A stretch of 64,000 bases of DNA from Micromonospora chokoriensis (GCF_000718555.1 NZ_JOAN01000026.1:19210-83209); one strand, 5' to 3'. Counted from the stretch's first letter, positions 8,827 through 16,678 are shown. The notes: a model not told the origin generated them from the sequence alone. Numbers and translations: made by a program.

Positions 8827-10089
8827 TCAGCCGGCGCGGGCCAGGGCCGCTGCGGCGAGCAGCGGGCCGTGCGTCCTCTTGTCGTCGGCGGTGGGGCCGT
8901 GTGAGGTAAGCACCACAGGTGTGTCCAGCTCCGCGCTCACCGCCTCGGCCCAGTCCGTCGGCGGGTCGTCATAGAGCGGCCGGGAGCGCAGCAGGCGGGC
9001 GGTGAGCGCGGCCTGCCGGTCCAGGTCGCCGGGCGGGCCCGGGGTGAGCCGGTCGCCTGTGTCGTAGCGGCGGCAGATCCGCAGGTCGGGACCGGCCAGG
9101 TCGAGATGGGTCAGCGCCAGGCCGTCGACGCCGCCAGCCGCGGCGAGGGCGTACCGGTGGGCGACCGCGTCGAAGTGGCCGAACCGGAAACGACCCTGCC
9201 ACGGGTTCGTGGCGTTGTGATGGTCGGTGAACGGCAGGCTCGGGTCCTCGGTCACCAACGGACCGTGCCCGTGCCGGGTGGTGACCGTGCGGAGCACCCC
9301 GATCCGGGTCACGTCGCCGGGTCGGCCAGCCTCGGCGAGCAGGCTGTCGACGTTGGCGAACGTGGTGGTGCTCCAGGTCGTGTACGGGTGGAAGCCGTGC
9401 CACTCGTCGAGCAGCACCCCCTGGGCGCCCTCGAAGACACAGGTCCCGGTGCGCAGTGCGCCGGCGAGCCAGCTGCCGTCGACGATGGCGACCCGCTCGG
9501 CGAACCCGGCGAACGCGGGCAGGCAGTCGTCGATCGGTGGTGCGTCCAGCGGGCCCAGCTCGGCGGTCAGCCGGTCCCGCAGGACGGTCAGCCGGCGGCG
9601 CAGCACCGCTGGGCGGTGACAGTCGGCGACCCGGGGTGCGTCGTCCGGGTGGGCGAGACCGTACGCGACGGCCTCACCCACCCCCAGCCCGCAGGAGCCG
9701 TGCCGGTCGGCTCCCCGGGCGATTTCCCGGGCCCGGTTGGCGGCCCGGTGGTACGGGGTGGCGAGTAGCGCGTCGGAGTCGACGGTCAGTCGGTCGAGGG
9801 CGTCGGGCACCCCGACGGTGGCGAGATGGTCGGCCTCGGCAGCCAGCGCCAGCGGGTCCACCACCACGTGCCGGGCCAGGTGCGTACGGACACCGGGATG
9901 GAACGTGCCGGCGCCGAACTGCGCGAACGTGTGGTGCCGCCCGTCGCGCAGCACGACGTTGTGTGCCGCCTGCGCGCCCCCGTTGAAGCGGACCACCGTG
10001 TGAACGGGACGGGTGGCGCAGAGCCAGTCCACCACCGTGCCCTTGCCCGCGTCGCCGTAGCCGAGGTCGACCACCGCCAGATGACTCAC
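8827..10089 (-). CDS. PurA-like adenylosuccinate synthetase paralogue
   Basis: A 420-residue member of the adenylosuccinate synthetase fold (GTP-dependent ligases that join an amino acid to a 6-oxopurine). The P-loop GYGDAGKG (residues 10-17) keeps the catalytic Asp13 and Lys16 but has Ala for the usual Glu14. The second catalytic His is kept (GGAQAAHN, His43), as are GSCGLGVGEA and FEGAQGVLLDEWHG. The aspartate/IMP-recognition loop, TTGRRRRTGW-like in PurA, reads NATNPWQGRFRFGH here. So the enzyme looks active but with changed substrate. It is the last gene of a four-gene operon: its GTG start overlaps the VWA stop by four bases. It is probably not the housekeeping PurA. Reaction product is unknown. 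Confidence 0.8.
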   Translation of the reverse strand: MSHLAVVDLGYGDAGKGTVVDWLCATRPVHTVVRFNGGAQAAHNVVLRDGRHHTFAQFGAGTFHPGVRTHLARHVVVDPLALAAEADHLATVGVPDALDRLTVDSDALLATPYHRAANRAREIARGADRHGSCGLGVGEAVAYGLAHPDDAPRVADCHRPAVLRRRLTVLRDRLTAELGPLDAPPIDDCLPAFAGFAERVAIVDGSWLAGALRTGTCVFEGAQGVLLDEWHGFHPYTTWSTTTFANVDSLLAEAGRPGDVTRIGVLRTVTTRHGHGPLVTEDPSLPFTDHHNATNPWQGRFRFGHFDAVAHRYALAAAGGVDGLALTHLDLAGPDLRICRRYDTGDRLTPGPPGDLDRQAALTARLLRSRPLYDDPPTDWAEAVSAELDTPVVLTSHGPTADDKRTHGPLLAAAALARAG

Positions 10090-11045
10090 AGTCGGGTCAC
10101 CCCGCCAGTGGTGTCGTGGAACGCCGGCAGCGTCGACACCTCGGCCCGCCGGTCCCGGCCGAGGCGGGCCAGCGCCTTCGACACGGTGCCGGTGGCGGCG
10201 GAGCCGGCGCGGTCCAGGTCGCGCAGGCCCTCGTCCAGGTCGATGGCCTGTTCGCCGAGGCCGATGGTGAGCGCGATGGTCTCGCAGACCGCGTCGAGGT
10301 CGTCGAGCACGACGGTGTTCTGCCCGAGCAGGTCCCGCCAGAAGTCGAGCACCTTGGCGTTGCCGGCGTAGTGGCTGCCGGCGGGGAGCAGATAGTAGGT
10401 GTCCCAGCGGCGGGTCACCTCGTCGACGACCTGCCGCAGCGGCACGTCCTCGGTCAGGTCGTCGCCGATCAGGCCGGCCACCTCCCGGGCCTTCACCCGC
10501 TGGTACGCCAGCTCGTCGCCGATGATGAACAGGTAGCCGCGCCGGCCGCGCTTCTCCCAGCTGTCGGTGACGGTGTGCCGGGCCATGAAGTACATGGCCA
10601 GCTCGTACGACTCGCTCATCTGCCCGCCGCCACCGCCCTCCAGCACGATCCGGCCGAGGTCGTCGTCCATCCGGTTGTCCGACTCGAACTGGCCCACCTG
10701 CAAGGGCACCCGGTCGCAGGTGGCATCACCGATGGCGCCGAACATGATCTGCGGGTCGCTGGCGTACCCCTGCCGTTGCAGCAACCCGAGCAGTTGCGGC
10801 AGCTTGGTCTGCAGGACGCGCGGCACGTTGCGCATCGAGCCGGTCACGTCGAAGAGCACCGCGACGGGGGTCGAGCGCGGGTGCTCGTCGGAGTCGCGGC
10901 TCTCGCGCATCGCGTCGCGGGGGTCGAGGTCGGGGTGCACGGTGCGTGCCCCGCTGTCGCTGTAGGAGAAGGCGCTCTTGCCGGTGGACCGGCGGTAGCG
11001 GTCGGCGGCGTCGTACACGTCGGTGGACCAGATTCCACTGCCCAT
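10086..11045 (-). CDS. VWA-domain protein of the NrtR operon
   Basis: A 319-residue cytoplasmic protein (no signal peptide or membrane segment) with a von Willebrand factor A fold. The metal-site motif is FDVTGSM (residues 65-71), a DxTGS variant of the usual DxSxS, at the end of a beta strand as expected. Further on, FIIGDELAYQRV gives the third metal-site aspartate. The N-terminal ~60 residues are polar. Such proteins normally act as metal-dependent interaction modules, often with ATPases or kinases. Start lies nine bases after the pseudokinase stop; stop overlaps the PurA-like gene. Function is not known. Confidence 0.8.
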   Translation of the reverse strand: MGSGIWSTDVYDAADRYRRSTGKSAFSYSDSGARTVHPDLDPRDAMRESRDSDEHPRSTPVAVLFDVTGSMRNVPRVLQTKLPQLLGLLQRQGYASDPQIMFGAIGDATCDRVPLQVGQFESDNRMDDDLGRIVLEGGGGGQMSESYELAMYFMARHTVTDSWEKRGRRGYLFIIGDELAYQRVKAREVAGLIGDDLTEDVPLRQVVDEVTRRWDTYYLLPAGSHYAGNAKVLDFWRDLLGQNTVVLDDLDAVCETIALTIGLGEQAIDLDEGLRDLDRAGSAATGTVSKALARLGRDRRAEVSTLPAFHDTTGGVTRL

Positions 11046-11054
11046 GACAGCTCC

Positions 11055-12023
11055 TTAGGGGGTGAGGGTGAAGGGTCGGAAGGTGCGTGGCCCGTAGAGC
11101 CGGTCCAGCACCTGGTCTAGTTCGCGCAGCAGCAGCCAGGCGTCGTCGGGCCGCTTGGCCAGGGACCGCTGCCGGCAGCCACGCGCGAAGGCGTCCAGCT
11201 CGCGGGGCGCCCGCGGCCCCATCAGCCAGCTCATGCAGTGGCTGGCCATCGCGATATCGGTGCCCGGGCCGCAGGGCCGCTTCTCGACGACCTCCTCCGG
11301 ATCCCAGCCGTGACCGGGCACGAGCGCCGGGATCGTGCTCCCGATGGCTGCGGAGAAGCACCAGTCGATCAGCACCACGCCGTGGGCGTCCGGCTCGATC
11401 AGCACGTGTCGCGGCAGGACCGCGCCGTGCACCACGCCCGCCCGGTGGGCCAGGCCGAGCACCACCAGCAGCCGCCGCCACATCCAGGCCACGTCCCGGG
11501 CGTCCAACCCGTCGGGGTACGCGCGCCGCACCTCGTCGAGGTCGTGCAGGCCGGGTGCGGTGGCGAGCACGTTGATCCGCCGTTCCGCGCCGGTCGCGGT
11601 GTCCCGATGCCGGAAGGCGTCGACGAGCCGGGGCACGTACGGCAGGTAGCGCGGGTCGCCGCGCTCGGCGATGGTGCGCAGGGCGTGCGCCTCGCGGGCC
11701 ATCAGGTCGTTGTCGCCGGGCCGGCGGGGGAGCTTGAGTAGCCGGTCGTCGCCGACGTCGTAGAGGTCGGCCAGGTCGCCGGAGTGGGCCAGCGCACCGA
11801 GGCGGTAGTCCCCGACGACGGTGACCTGCCGGGCCTTCCACCGGGTGGTGACGTTGATGAACGCTTCGGTCGCTTCGGCGCGTACCGCCGGGTCGGTCGG
11901 CAGGCGATCGGGGTGCAGGGCCGCGACCAGCTCGCGGTAGCGGTGGGCCGGCTGGTCGACGCCGAACAGGTCGGCGTCGGTGCGGGCGGCCGCGACCAGG
12001 CGGATGGCCTCCGTGGTCCTCAC
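11055..12023 (-). CDS. J-domain fused to a protein-kinase-like domain (probable pseudokinase)
   Basis: A 322-residue fusion. Residues ~5-65 form a J-domain-like helical hairpin with the HPD motif at 37-39 (ALHPDR), the Hsp70-stimulating signature. From ~70 a kinase-like fold follows: Lys97 (LLKLP) and Glu111 fit the ATP-binding salt bridge. The catalytic loop reads VVHGAVLPRHVLI, so the HRD-type aspartate is Ala201, and the metal-binding Asn is His. The DFG position is DWC with Asp220 kept. It may bind nucleotide yet lack phosphotransfer. GTG start overlaps the NrtR stop by four bases. It is probably an adaptor or chaperone-recruiting regulator in this operon; that role is inference. Confidence 0.75.
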   Translation of the reverse strand: MRTTEAIRLVAAARTDADLFGVDQPAHRYRELVAALHPDRLPTDPAVRAEATEAFINVTTRWKARQVTVVGDYRLGALAHSGDLADLYDVGDDRLLKLPRRPGDNDLMAREAHALRTIAERGDPRYLPYVPRLVDAFRHRDTATGAERRINVLATAPGLHDLDEVRRAYPDGLDARDVAWMWRRLLVVLGLAHRAGVVHGAVLPRHVLIEPDAHGVVLIDWCFSAAIGSTIPALVPGHGWDPEEVVEKRPCGPGTDIAMASHCMSWLMGPRAPRELDAFARGCRQRSLAKRPDDAWLLLRELDQVLDRLYGPRTFRPFTLTP

Positions 12024-12772
12024 CGCACCGTCTCCTCGCGGGCGGGGCGCAGCAGCGCCGGGTGCAGCAGGCGGGCGTCGCCGGCCCGGTAGAGCCGGGC
12101 GCGGGGGCCGCCTCGGGCACCACCGCGCTCGGTGCTGGCGCCCGTGCTCTCCACGAAGCCCGGCACGGAGAGCACCTTGCGGTGGAAGTTGCCGGCGTGC
12201 AGCGGATGCCCCCAGACCGTCTCGTAGACGGCGCGCAGCTCGCTGATCGTGAACTCGGCGGCGAGGAAGCGCGTGGCGAGCGGGGTGTACTCCAGCTTGG
12301 AGCGGGCTCGTTCCAGCGCGTCGTCGATGACGCGGCCGTGGTCGAAGGCGAGCTGTCGGCTGGTCAACGCGGTCACCGGCAGCCAGATCGCCTCGTCGGC
12401 GTCGCTGCCGGCGGCCGGATCCGGCAGGTCGGGGGCGAACGCGAGGTGCGCGATCGAGACGACCCGCATTCGCGGGTCACGGTCGGGGGCGCCATAGCTG
12501 CCCAACTGCTCCAGGTGTACGCGCAGCAGCGTCTCGCCGCCGAGCCCGGTCTCCTCGGCAAGCTCCCGGCGGGCGCCAGCGGTCAGGTCCTCGTCGGGGC
12601 GGACGAAACCACCGGGCAGCGCCCAGTGCCCCGCGAAGGGTGCCTCGCCACGCCGGATCAGCAGCAGGTGCAGTGCGCCGTCGCGGATGGTCAGCGCCAC
12701 CACGTCGACTGTCACCGCGACCGACGGGTAGGCCCGGGGGTCGTACGCGGCCAGGAACTCCTGCTCGTTCAT
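12020..12772 (-). CDS. NrtR-type Nudix-winged-helix transcription regulator
   Basis: A 250-residue protein in the NrtR arrangement: an N-terminal Nudix domain (~15-160) and a C-terminal winged helix (TISELRAVYETVWGHPLHAGNFHRKV). NrtR proteins sense ADP-ribose or related NAD metabolites and repress NAD-linked genes. The Nudix box here is complete (GGFVRPDEDLTAG then ARRELAEETGL), so hydrolysis is possible. It is the first gene of the operon; a 16-bp tandem repeat lies directly upstream of the ATG and is a natural operator. The C-terminal ~45 residues are a Gly/Arg-rich tail. Unusually, the operon holds no NAD biosynthesis gene. Confidence 0.85.
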   Translation of the reverse strand: MNEQEFLAAYDPRAYPSVAVTVDVVALTIRDGALHLLLIRRGEAPFAGHWALPGGFVRPDEDLTAGARRELAEETGLGGETLLRVHLEQLGSYGAPDRDPRMRVVSIAHLAFAPDLPDPAAGSDADEAIWLPVTALTSRQLAFDHGRVIDDALERARSKLEYTPLATRFLAAEFTISELRAVYETVWGHPLHAGNFHRKVLSVPGFVESTGASTERGGARGGPRARLYRAGDARLLHPALLRPAREETVR

Positions 12773-12780
12773 CGCATCTC

Positions 12781-12812
12781 TCTCACTCTGAGAACATCTC
12801 GCTCTGAGAACA
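12781..12812 (-). promoter_or_regulatory. Tandem 16-bp direct repeat upstream of the NrtR operon
   Basis: On the coding strand two head-to-tail copies, TGTTCTCAGAGCGAGA and TGTTCTCAGAGTGAGA, differ at one base and abut exactly. They end nine bases before the ATG at 12772. A possible -10 (TAGGTT) lies just upstream, so a bound protein would block transcription. Best read as the regulator's own operator. Confidence 0.65.
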
Positions 12813-12843
12813 ACCTAGCGTAGAAGTGCGCGCCTGCCAAGGG

Positions 12844-12886
12844 GTGCGCTCAGCGCAGGTGACCCGTTAGGTGCGCTCAGCGCACG
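12844..12886. repeat. Two copies of a short palindrome at the end of the MaoC gene
   Basis: GGTGCGCTCAGCGCA occurs twice, 27 bases apart; each copy contains the palindrome TGCGCTCAGCGCA. The second copy includes the MaoC stop codon. It could help terminate the MaoC-FabG4 transcript, but the stems are only six base pairs. Confidence 0.4.
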
Positions 12887-13743
12887 AGACCAGCCAGATG
12901 CGGTCGGCCGTGCGAGTCGTGCAGGGCGAACCCGCCGTCCGGCAGGAGCGCGAAGCTCACCGTGCTCGGCAGCGGTATGGGCAGTTTGAAGGCGACCTCG
13001 ACGGTGTAGGCGTCCGGCAGTCGGGCCTCCAGCGCGGCCAGGCAGCGCGCCTTGCTCCACATGCCGTGCGCGATCGGCCGGCGGAAGCCGAACAGCCGTG
13101 CCCCGAGCCGGGACGTGTGGATCGGGTTGTGGTCACCGGAGACCCGCGCGTACTCCGTGCCGACCTGGGGTTCCACCCGCCACCGGGCGGTGGCCGTCGG
13201 CGTCGCGGGACGTTCGCTCCGGTCGCGCCCGCCCGGCTTGCGCTCCCGACCGAGGTACGTCGAGACGCCGCGCCACACCTCCACTCCGTCGACCGAACCG
13301 ACAAGCACCACGTCCACCTGCCGCCCCCGGTCGTGTGGGCGCAGGTTCTCCGCGTACGTGGTGAAGTGGAGGGTCTCGTCGGCGGTGATCGGGCGGTGGG
13401 TGGTGATCCGGTTGCCGACGTGCACCAGGCCGATCAGTGGGATGGGAAAGTTCGGCGCGGTCATCAGTCGCAGGGTCAGCGGGAAGCCCATGACGTGCGG
13501 AAACGTCGCGGGCAGCCGGTCGCTGAGGCGGAACCCGCAGACCCGGTCGTAGGCGGCCAGCTGTGCCCGGTCGACGGTCACCCCGCCCACTGTCACCTCG
13601 ACCGCCGGCAGGTCGGGCCCGCGCCGCCCGCCGCCGACGCCCGGTAGCGCGCCGAGCAACGCCCGCCGGTACAGCGCCCCGGCCGCCGGCATCCGGGGCA
13701 GTTCGACAGGGGTGCGGCTGCCCGACTCCGACCGCGCTTCCAT
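12877..13743 (-). CDS. MaoC-like (R)-3-hydroxyacyl dehydratase
   Basis: A 288-residue double-hotdog protein resembling mycobacterial HtdX. The C-terminal MaoC domain carries the hydratase motif YARVSGDHNPIHTSRLGARLFGF followed by IAHGMWSKA, supplying the Asp/His active site. The N-terminal half is a degenerate hotdog (VTVDRAQLAAYDRVCGFR). It would interconvert 3-hydroxyacyl and enoyl thioesters. The ATG at 13743 shares one base with the fabG4 stop (TGATG), so the longer open reading upstream is not real. The order maoC-fabG4 divergent from a thiolase matches the Mycobacterium tuberculosis Rv0241c-Rv0243 region. Confidence 0.87.
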   Translation of the reverse strand: MEARSESGSRTPVELPRMPAAGALYRRALLGALPGVGGGRRGPDLPAVEVTVGGVTVDRAQLAAYDRVCGFRLSDRLPATFPHVMGFPLTLRLMTAPNFPIPLIGLVHVGNRITTHRPITADETLHFTTYAENLRPHDRGRQVDVVLVGSVDGVEVWRGVSTYLGRERKPGGRDRSERPATPTATARWRVEPQVGTEYARVSGDHNPIHTSRLGARLFGFRRPIAHGMWSKARCLAALEARLPDAYTVEVAFKLPIPLPSTVSFALLPDGGFALHDSHGRPHLAGLVR

Positions 13744-15101
13744 CACGCCCCCAGCAGGCTCTGGCCGCAGACCCGGACCACGTTTCCGCTGACCGCGCCG
13801 CTGGCCGGCCAGGCCAACCAGCCGATCGTCTCCGCCACGTCCACCGGCAACCCGCCCTGGGCCAGGCTGTTCATCCGTCGGCCCGCCTCGCGGACCACAA
13901 GTGGAATGCGTGCGGTCAGCCGGGTCTCGATGAAGCCGGGGGCCACCGCGTTGACGCTGATCCCCCGCTCGCGCAGGGCCGGGGCGAGCGAGTCGACAAG
14001 CCCGATCACGCCAGCCTTGCTGGTGGCGTAGTTGGTCTGCCCCCGGTTGCCGGCGATCCCGGCGATCGAGGAGACCGACACGACCCGCCCGCCGGTCGGG
14101 ATCAGCCCGCGTTCCAGCAGCACGTCGTTGATCCGCTCCTGGCTGGACAGGTTGACGTCGATGACCTGGTCCCACCGGTCGGCGTCCATCCGGCCGAGCG
14201 TCTTGTCCCGGGTGATGCCGGCGTTGTGCACCACCACGTCGACCCGACCGTGCCGGCTGGCCAGGTGCTCGGCGAGCCGGGTCGGCGCGTCCGGCGCGGT
14301 CAGGTCGAGCTGGACGGCCGTACCGCCGATGTCGTTCGCCACCGCGGCGAGGGCGTCACCGGCCGCCGGGATGTCCAGGGCCACCACCTGCGCGCCGTCG
14401 CGGGCGAGCACCTTGGCCAGCGCAGCGCCGATGCCCCGGGCCGCCCCGGTGACGAGGACGACCTGCCCGTCCAACGGGCGGTCCCAGTCGGCCGGCGCGC
14501 TCGCCGCGCCGTCGCCGACCCGGATGACCTGCCCCGACACGTACGCCGACCGGCCGGACAGCAGGAACCGGAGGGTCGACTCCAGGCTGGTGAGTGTGCC
14601 GGCGTTGCCGCCGTTGCGGGTCACCTGGACGAGTTGTGCTGTGGTGCCCCGACCGAACTCCTTGCCGATGCTGCGGACCAGCCCTTCGAGGGCACGCTGG
14701 GCGGTCGCCTCGCGGGGGGCCGCGCACTCCTGCGGCGGGGTGCCCAGCACGATCACCCGGCCGCTGGGCAGCACAGATCGCGCCTGCGGGTGGAAGAAGT
14801 CGTAGAGCTGGCGCAGCTCGGTGGAGTCGGTGATGCCGCTGGCGTCGTACACCAGGGCTCCGAAGCGGTCCTGCGGCCCGGCGGTGCCGGTGTCACGCAG
14901 CTCGACCCCGGCGGCGATCAGGATCTTGGTGATCGGCTCGGCGAGCCGGCCGCCGGTGGCCGTGCCGAGCAGGGCCGGCCCGGGCAGCAGCGGGTCGCCG
15001 GGGTGGTGCCGGCGCAGCCGGGGCGGGTCGGGCAGCCCGAGGCGCTTGACCAGCGCGCGGCCGGCGGCCGATTGGACGAAGCTCGCGTACCTGTCGGTCA
15101 T
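13743..15101 (-). CDS. fabG4: High-molecular-weight 3-ketoacyl reductase (FabG4-like)
   Basis: A 452-residue two-domain SDR enzyme. The C-terminal half (from ~220) is a standard NAD(P)-binding SDR: GAARGIGAALAKVLARDGAQVVALD for the cofactor, NAG in VVHNAGI, and the catalytic Ser-Tyr-Lys set in VVSVSSIAGIAGNRGQTNYATSKAG. The N-terminal ~210 residues are a degenerate flavodoxin/SDR-like domain, the mark of HMwFabG proteins. It reduces 3-ketoacyl-CoA/ACP. It is the first gene of an operon with the MaoC dehydratase and is divergent from a thiolase across a 56-base gap that contains a TetR-type palindrome. Symbol by similarity in length, domains and neighbourhood. Confidence 0.88.
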   Translation of the reverse strand: MTDRYASFVQSAAGRALVKRLGLPDPPRLRRHHPGDPLLPGPALLGTATGGRLAEPITKILIAAGVELRDTGTAGPQDRFGALVYDASGITDSTELRQLYDFFHPQARSVLPSGRVIVLGTPPQECAAPREATAQRALEGLVRSIGKEFGRGTTAQLVQVTRNGGNAGTLTSLESTLRFLLSGRSAYVSGQVIRVGDGAASAPADWDRPLDGQVVLVTGAARGIGAALAKVLARDGAQVVALDIPAAGDALAAVANDIGGTAVQLDLTAPDAPTRLAEHLASRHGRVDVVVHNAGITRDKTLGRMDADRWDQVIDVNLSSQERINDVLLERGLIPTGGRVVSVSSIAGIAGNRGQTNYATSKAGVIGLVDSLAPALRERGISVNAVAPGFIETRLTARIPLVVREAGRRMNSLAQGGLPVDVAETIGWLAWPASGAVSGNVVRVCGQSLLGA

Positions 15102-15109
15102 GGGCGTAG

Positions 15110-15125
15110 CCTACTGGCGAGTAGG
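15110..15125. promoter_or_regulatory. Palindromic operator between fabG4 and thiolase
   Basis: CCTACTGGCGAGTAGG: six-base arms CCTACT/AGTAGG around GGCG. It lies in the 56-base divergent gap. It shares CGAGTAG with the operator at 4847-4876, so both may be sites of the TetR regulator at 4890-5528. Confidence 0.55.
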
Positions 15126-15157
15126 GTTCGAGCAACACATGTCGAGGAGGCGGATCG

Positions 15158-16450
15158 GTGCAGAGCATCCGGCGGGTCGCGGTCATCGGGGGCAACCGCA
15201 TCCCCTTCGCCCGTTCCAACTCCCGCTACGCGGACGCGTCCAACGCGGACCTGCTCGGCGCGGCGCTCGACGGGTTGATCGCCCGCTACGGGCTGGCTGG
15301 GCAGCGGGTCGGCGAGGTGGTGACCGGGGCGGTGCTCAAGCACTCCCGCGACTTCAACCTCACCCGCGAGGTGGTCCTCGGCTCCCGGCTCGACCCACAC
15401 ACCCCGGCGTACGACATCCAGCAGGCCTGCGGCACCGGCCTGGAGGCGGCGATCCTGGTCGCCAACAAGATCGCCCTCGGTCAGCTCGACGTTGGCATCG
15501 CCGGCGGTGTCGACACCACCTCCGACGCCCCGCTCGCCGTCAACGAGGAGATGCGCCGCACCCTGCTCAAGCTCAACTCGGCCCGGACGCTTGGCGAACG
15601 GCTCAAGATCGCGGCGAAGCTGCGCCCACTCCAGCCGTTCAAGCCGGAGATTCCGCGCAACGCCGAGCCGCGTACCGGCCTGTCCATGGGTGACCACGCC
15701 GCCCGCACCGCAGTGGGCTGGCAGATCGACAGGCGATCCCAGGACGAGCTGGCGCTGCGCTCACACAAGCGGCTCGCCGCCGCGTACGACAGGGGTTTCT
15801 TCGACGACCTGATGACGCCCTACCTGGGGCTCACCCGGGATCAGAACCTCCGCCCGGACAGCACCCTGGAGAAGCTCGCCTCGCTGAAGCCGGTCTTCGG
15901 CACCCGCGGCCCGGACGCCGAGCAGGCCACCATGACCGCCGGCAACTCGTCGCCCCTCACCGACGGCGCGTCCACGGTGCTGCTGGCCAGCGAGGAGTGG
16001 GCGGCGGCGCACCACCTGCCCGTGCTGGCCTGGTTCAGCTGGTCGGAGACGGCGGCGGTGGACTTCGTGCACGGCGACGAGGGTCTACTGATGGCACCCG
16101 CGTACGCGGTGCCCCGGATGTTGGCCCGGGCCGGGCTGACGTTGCAGGACTTCGACTACTACGAGATCCACGAGGCGTTCGCGTCGCAGGTGCTTGCCAC
16201 CCTCGCGGCCTGGGAGTCGCCAGAGTTCTGCAAGGACCGGCTCGGCCTGGACGCCCCGCTGGGGGCGATCGACACCGACCGGCTCAACGTCAACGGATCG
16301 TCGCTGGCCGCCGGGCATCCGTTCGCCGCCACCGGCGGGCGGATCGTGGCGACCCTGGCCAAGCTGCTCGCCGAGCGGGGCAGCGGACGCGGACTGATCT
16401 CGATCTGCGCCGCCGGTGGCCAGGGCGTGACCGCCATCCTGGAACGCTGA
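15158..16450 (+). CDS. Acetyl-CoA acyltransferase (thiolase, FadA/FadI-like)
   Basis: A 430-residue thiolase that cleaves 3-ketoacyl-CoA with CoA, or condenses acetyl-CoA units. Active-site residues are present: nucleophile Cys91 in QQACGTGLE, His in EIHEAF near residue 348, GHPFAATG, and the C-terminal Cys417 in CAAGGQG. The GTG start at 15158 follows a GAGGAGG ribosome site at a proper distance. With the divergent FabG4 and MaoC proteins it completes a beta-oxidation/chain-elongation set, as in the Mycobacterium fabG4-fadA2 locus. Likely repressed together with them through the shared palindrome. Confidence 0.92.
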   Translation: MQSIRRVAVIGGNRIPFARSNSRYADASNADLLGAALDGLIARYGLAGQRVGEVVTGAVLKHSRDFNLTREVVLGSRLDPHTPAYDIQQACGTGLEAAILVANKIALGQLDVGIAGGVDTTSDAPLAVNEEMRRTLLKLNSARTLGERLKIAAKLRPLQPFKPEIPRNAEPRTGLSMGDHAARTAVGWQIDRRSQDELALRSHKRLAAAYDRGFFDDLMTPYLGLTRDQNLRPDSTLEKLASLKPVFGTRGPDAEQATMTAGNSSPLTDGASTVLLASEEWAAAHHLPVLAWFSWSETAAVDFVHGDEGLLMAPAYAVPRMLARAGLTLQDFDYYEIHEAFASQVLATLAAWESPEFCKDRLGLDAPLGAIDTDRLNVNGSSLAAGHPFAATGGRIVATLAKLLAERGSGRGLISICAAGGQGVTAILER

Positions 16451-16466
16451 CCCTGACCCTTCTCCG

Positions 16467-16565
<99 letters not shown>

Positions 16566-16594
16566 AGGCGGAGGCTGTTCGTCAACCCGCACTG

Positions 16595-16678
16595 CCTCGT
16601 CGATCAAGGAGTTGTGGTGGGTGACAAAAGTGCCTGAATCACACCAATTCAGGCACCATAACTCCATGATCGACGAGG
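16595..16678. repeat. 84-bp near-perfect palindromic element with nested hairpin
   Basis: Outer 24-base arms (16595-16618 and 16655-16678) are inverted copies with two mismatches. A second perfect 10-bp hairpin (GTGCCTGAAT/ATTCAGGCAC, 16630-16639 and 16647-16656) sits at the centre. The arm core GATCAAGGAGTTGTGG resembles the TTGATCATGAAGTT element. The stretch 16451-16997 contains no supported gene, only these elements and the promoter of the glycosyltransferase. Confidence 0.7.

Noticed and set aside
8827..10089. PurZ-like phage enzyme for 2-aminoadenine genomes
   Set aside because: The P-loop keeps the catalytic aspartate that PurZ lacks, and no phage genes or DNA polymerase are nearby.
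12877..14175. 432-codon reading starting inside fabG4 for the MaoC protein
   Set aside because: The extra 144 codons are a shadow of fabG4; the ATG at 13743 shares a base with the fabG4 stop and gives the normal protein.
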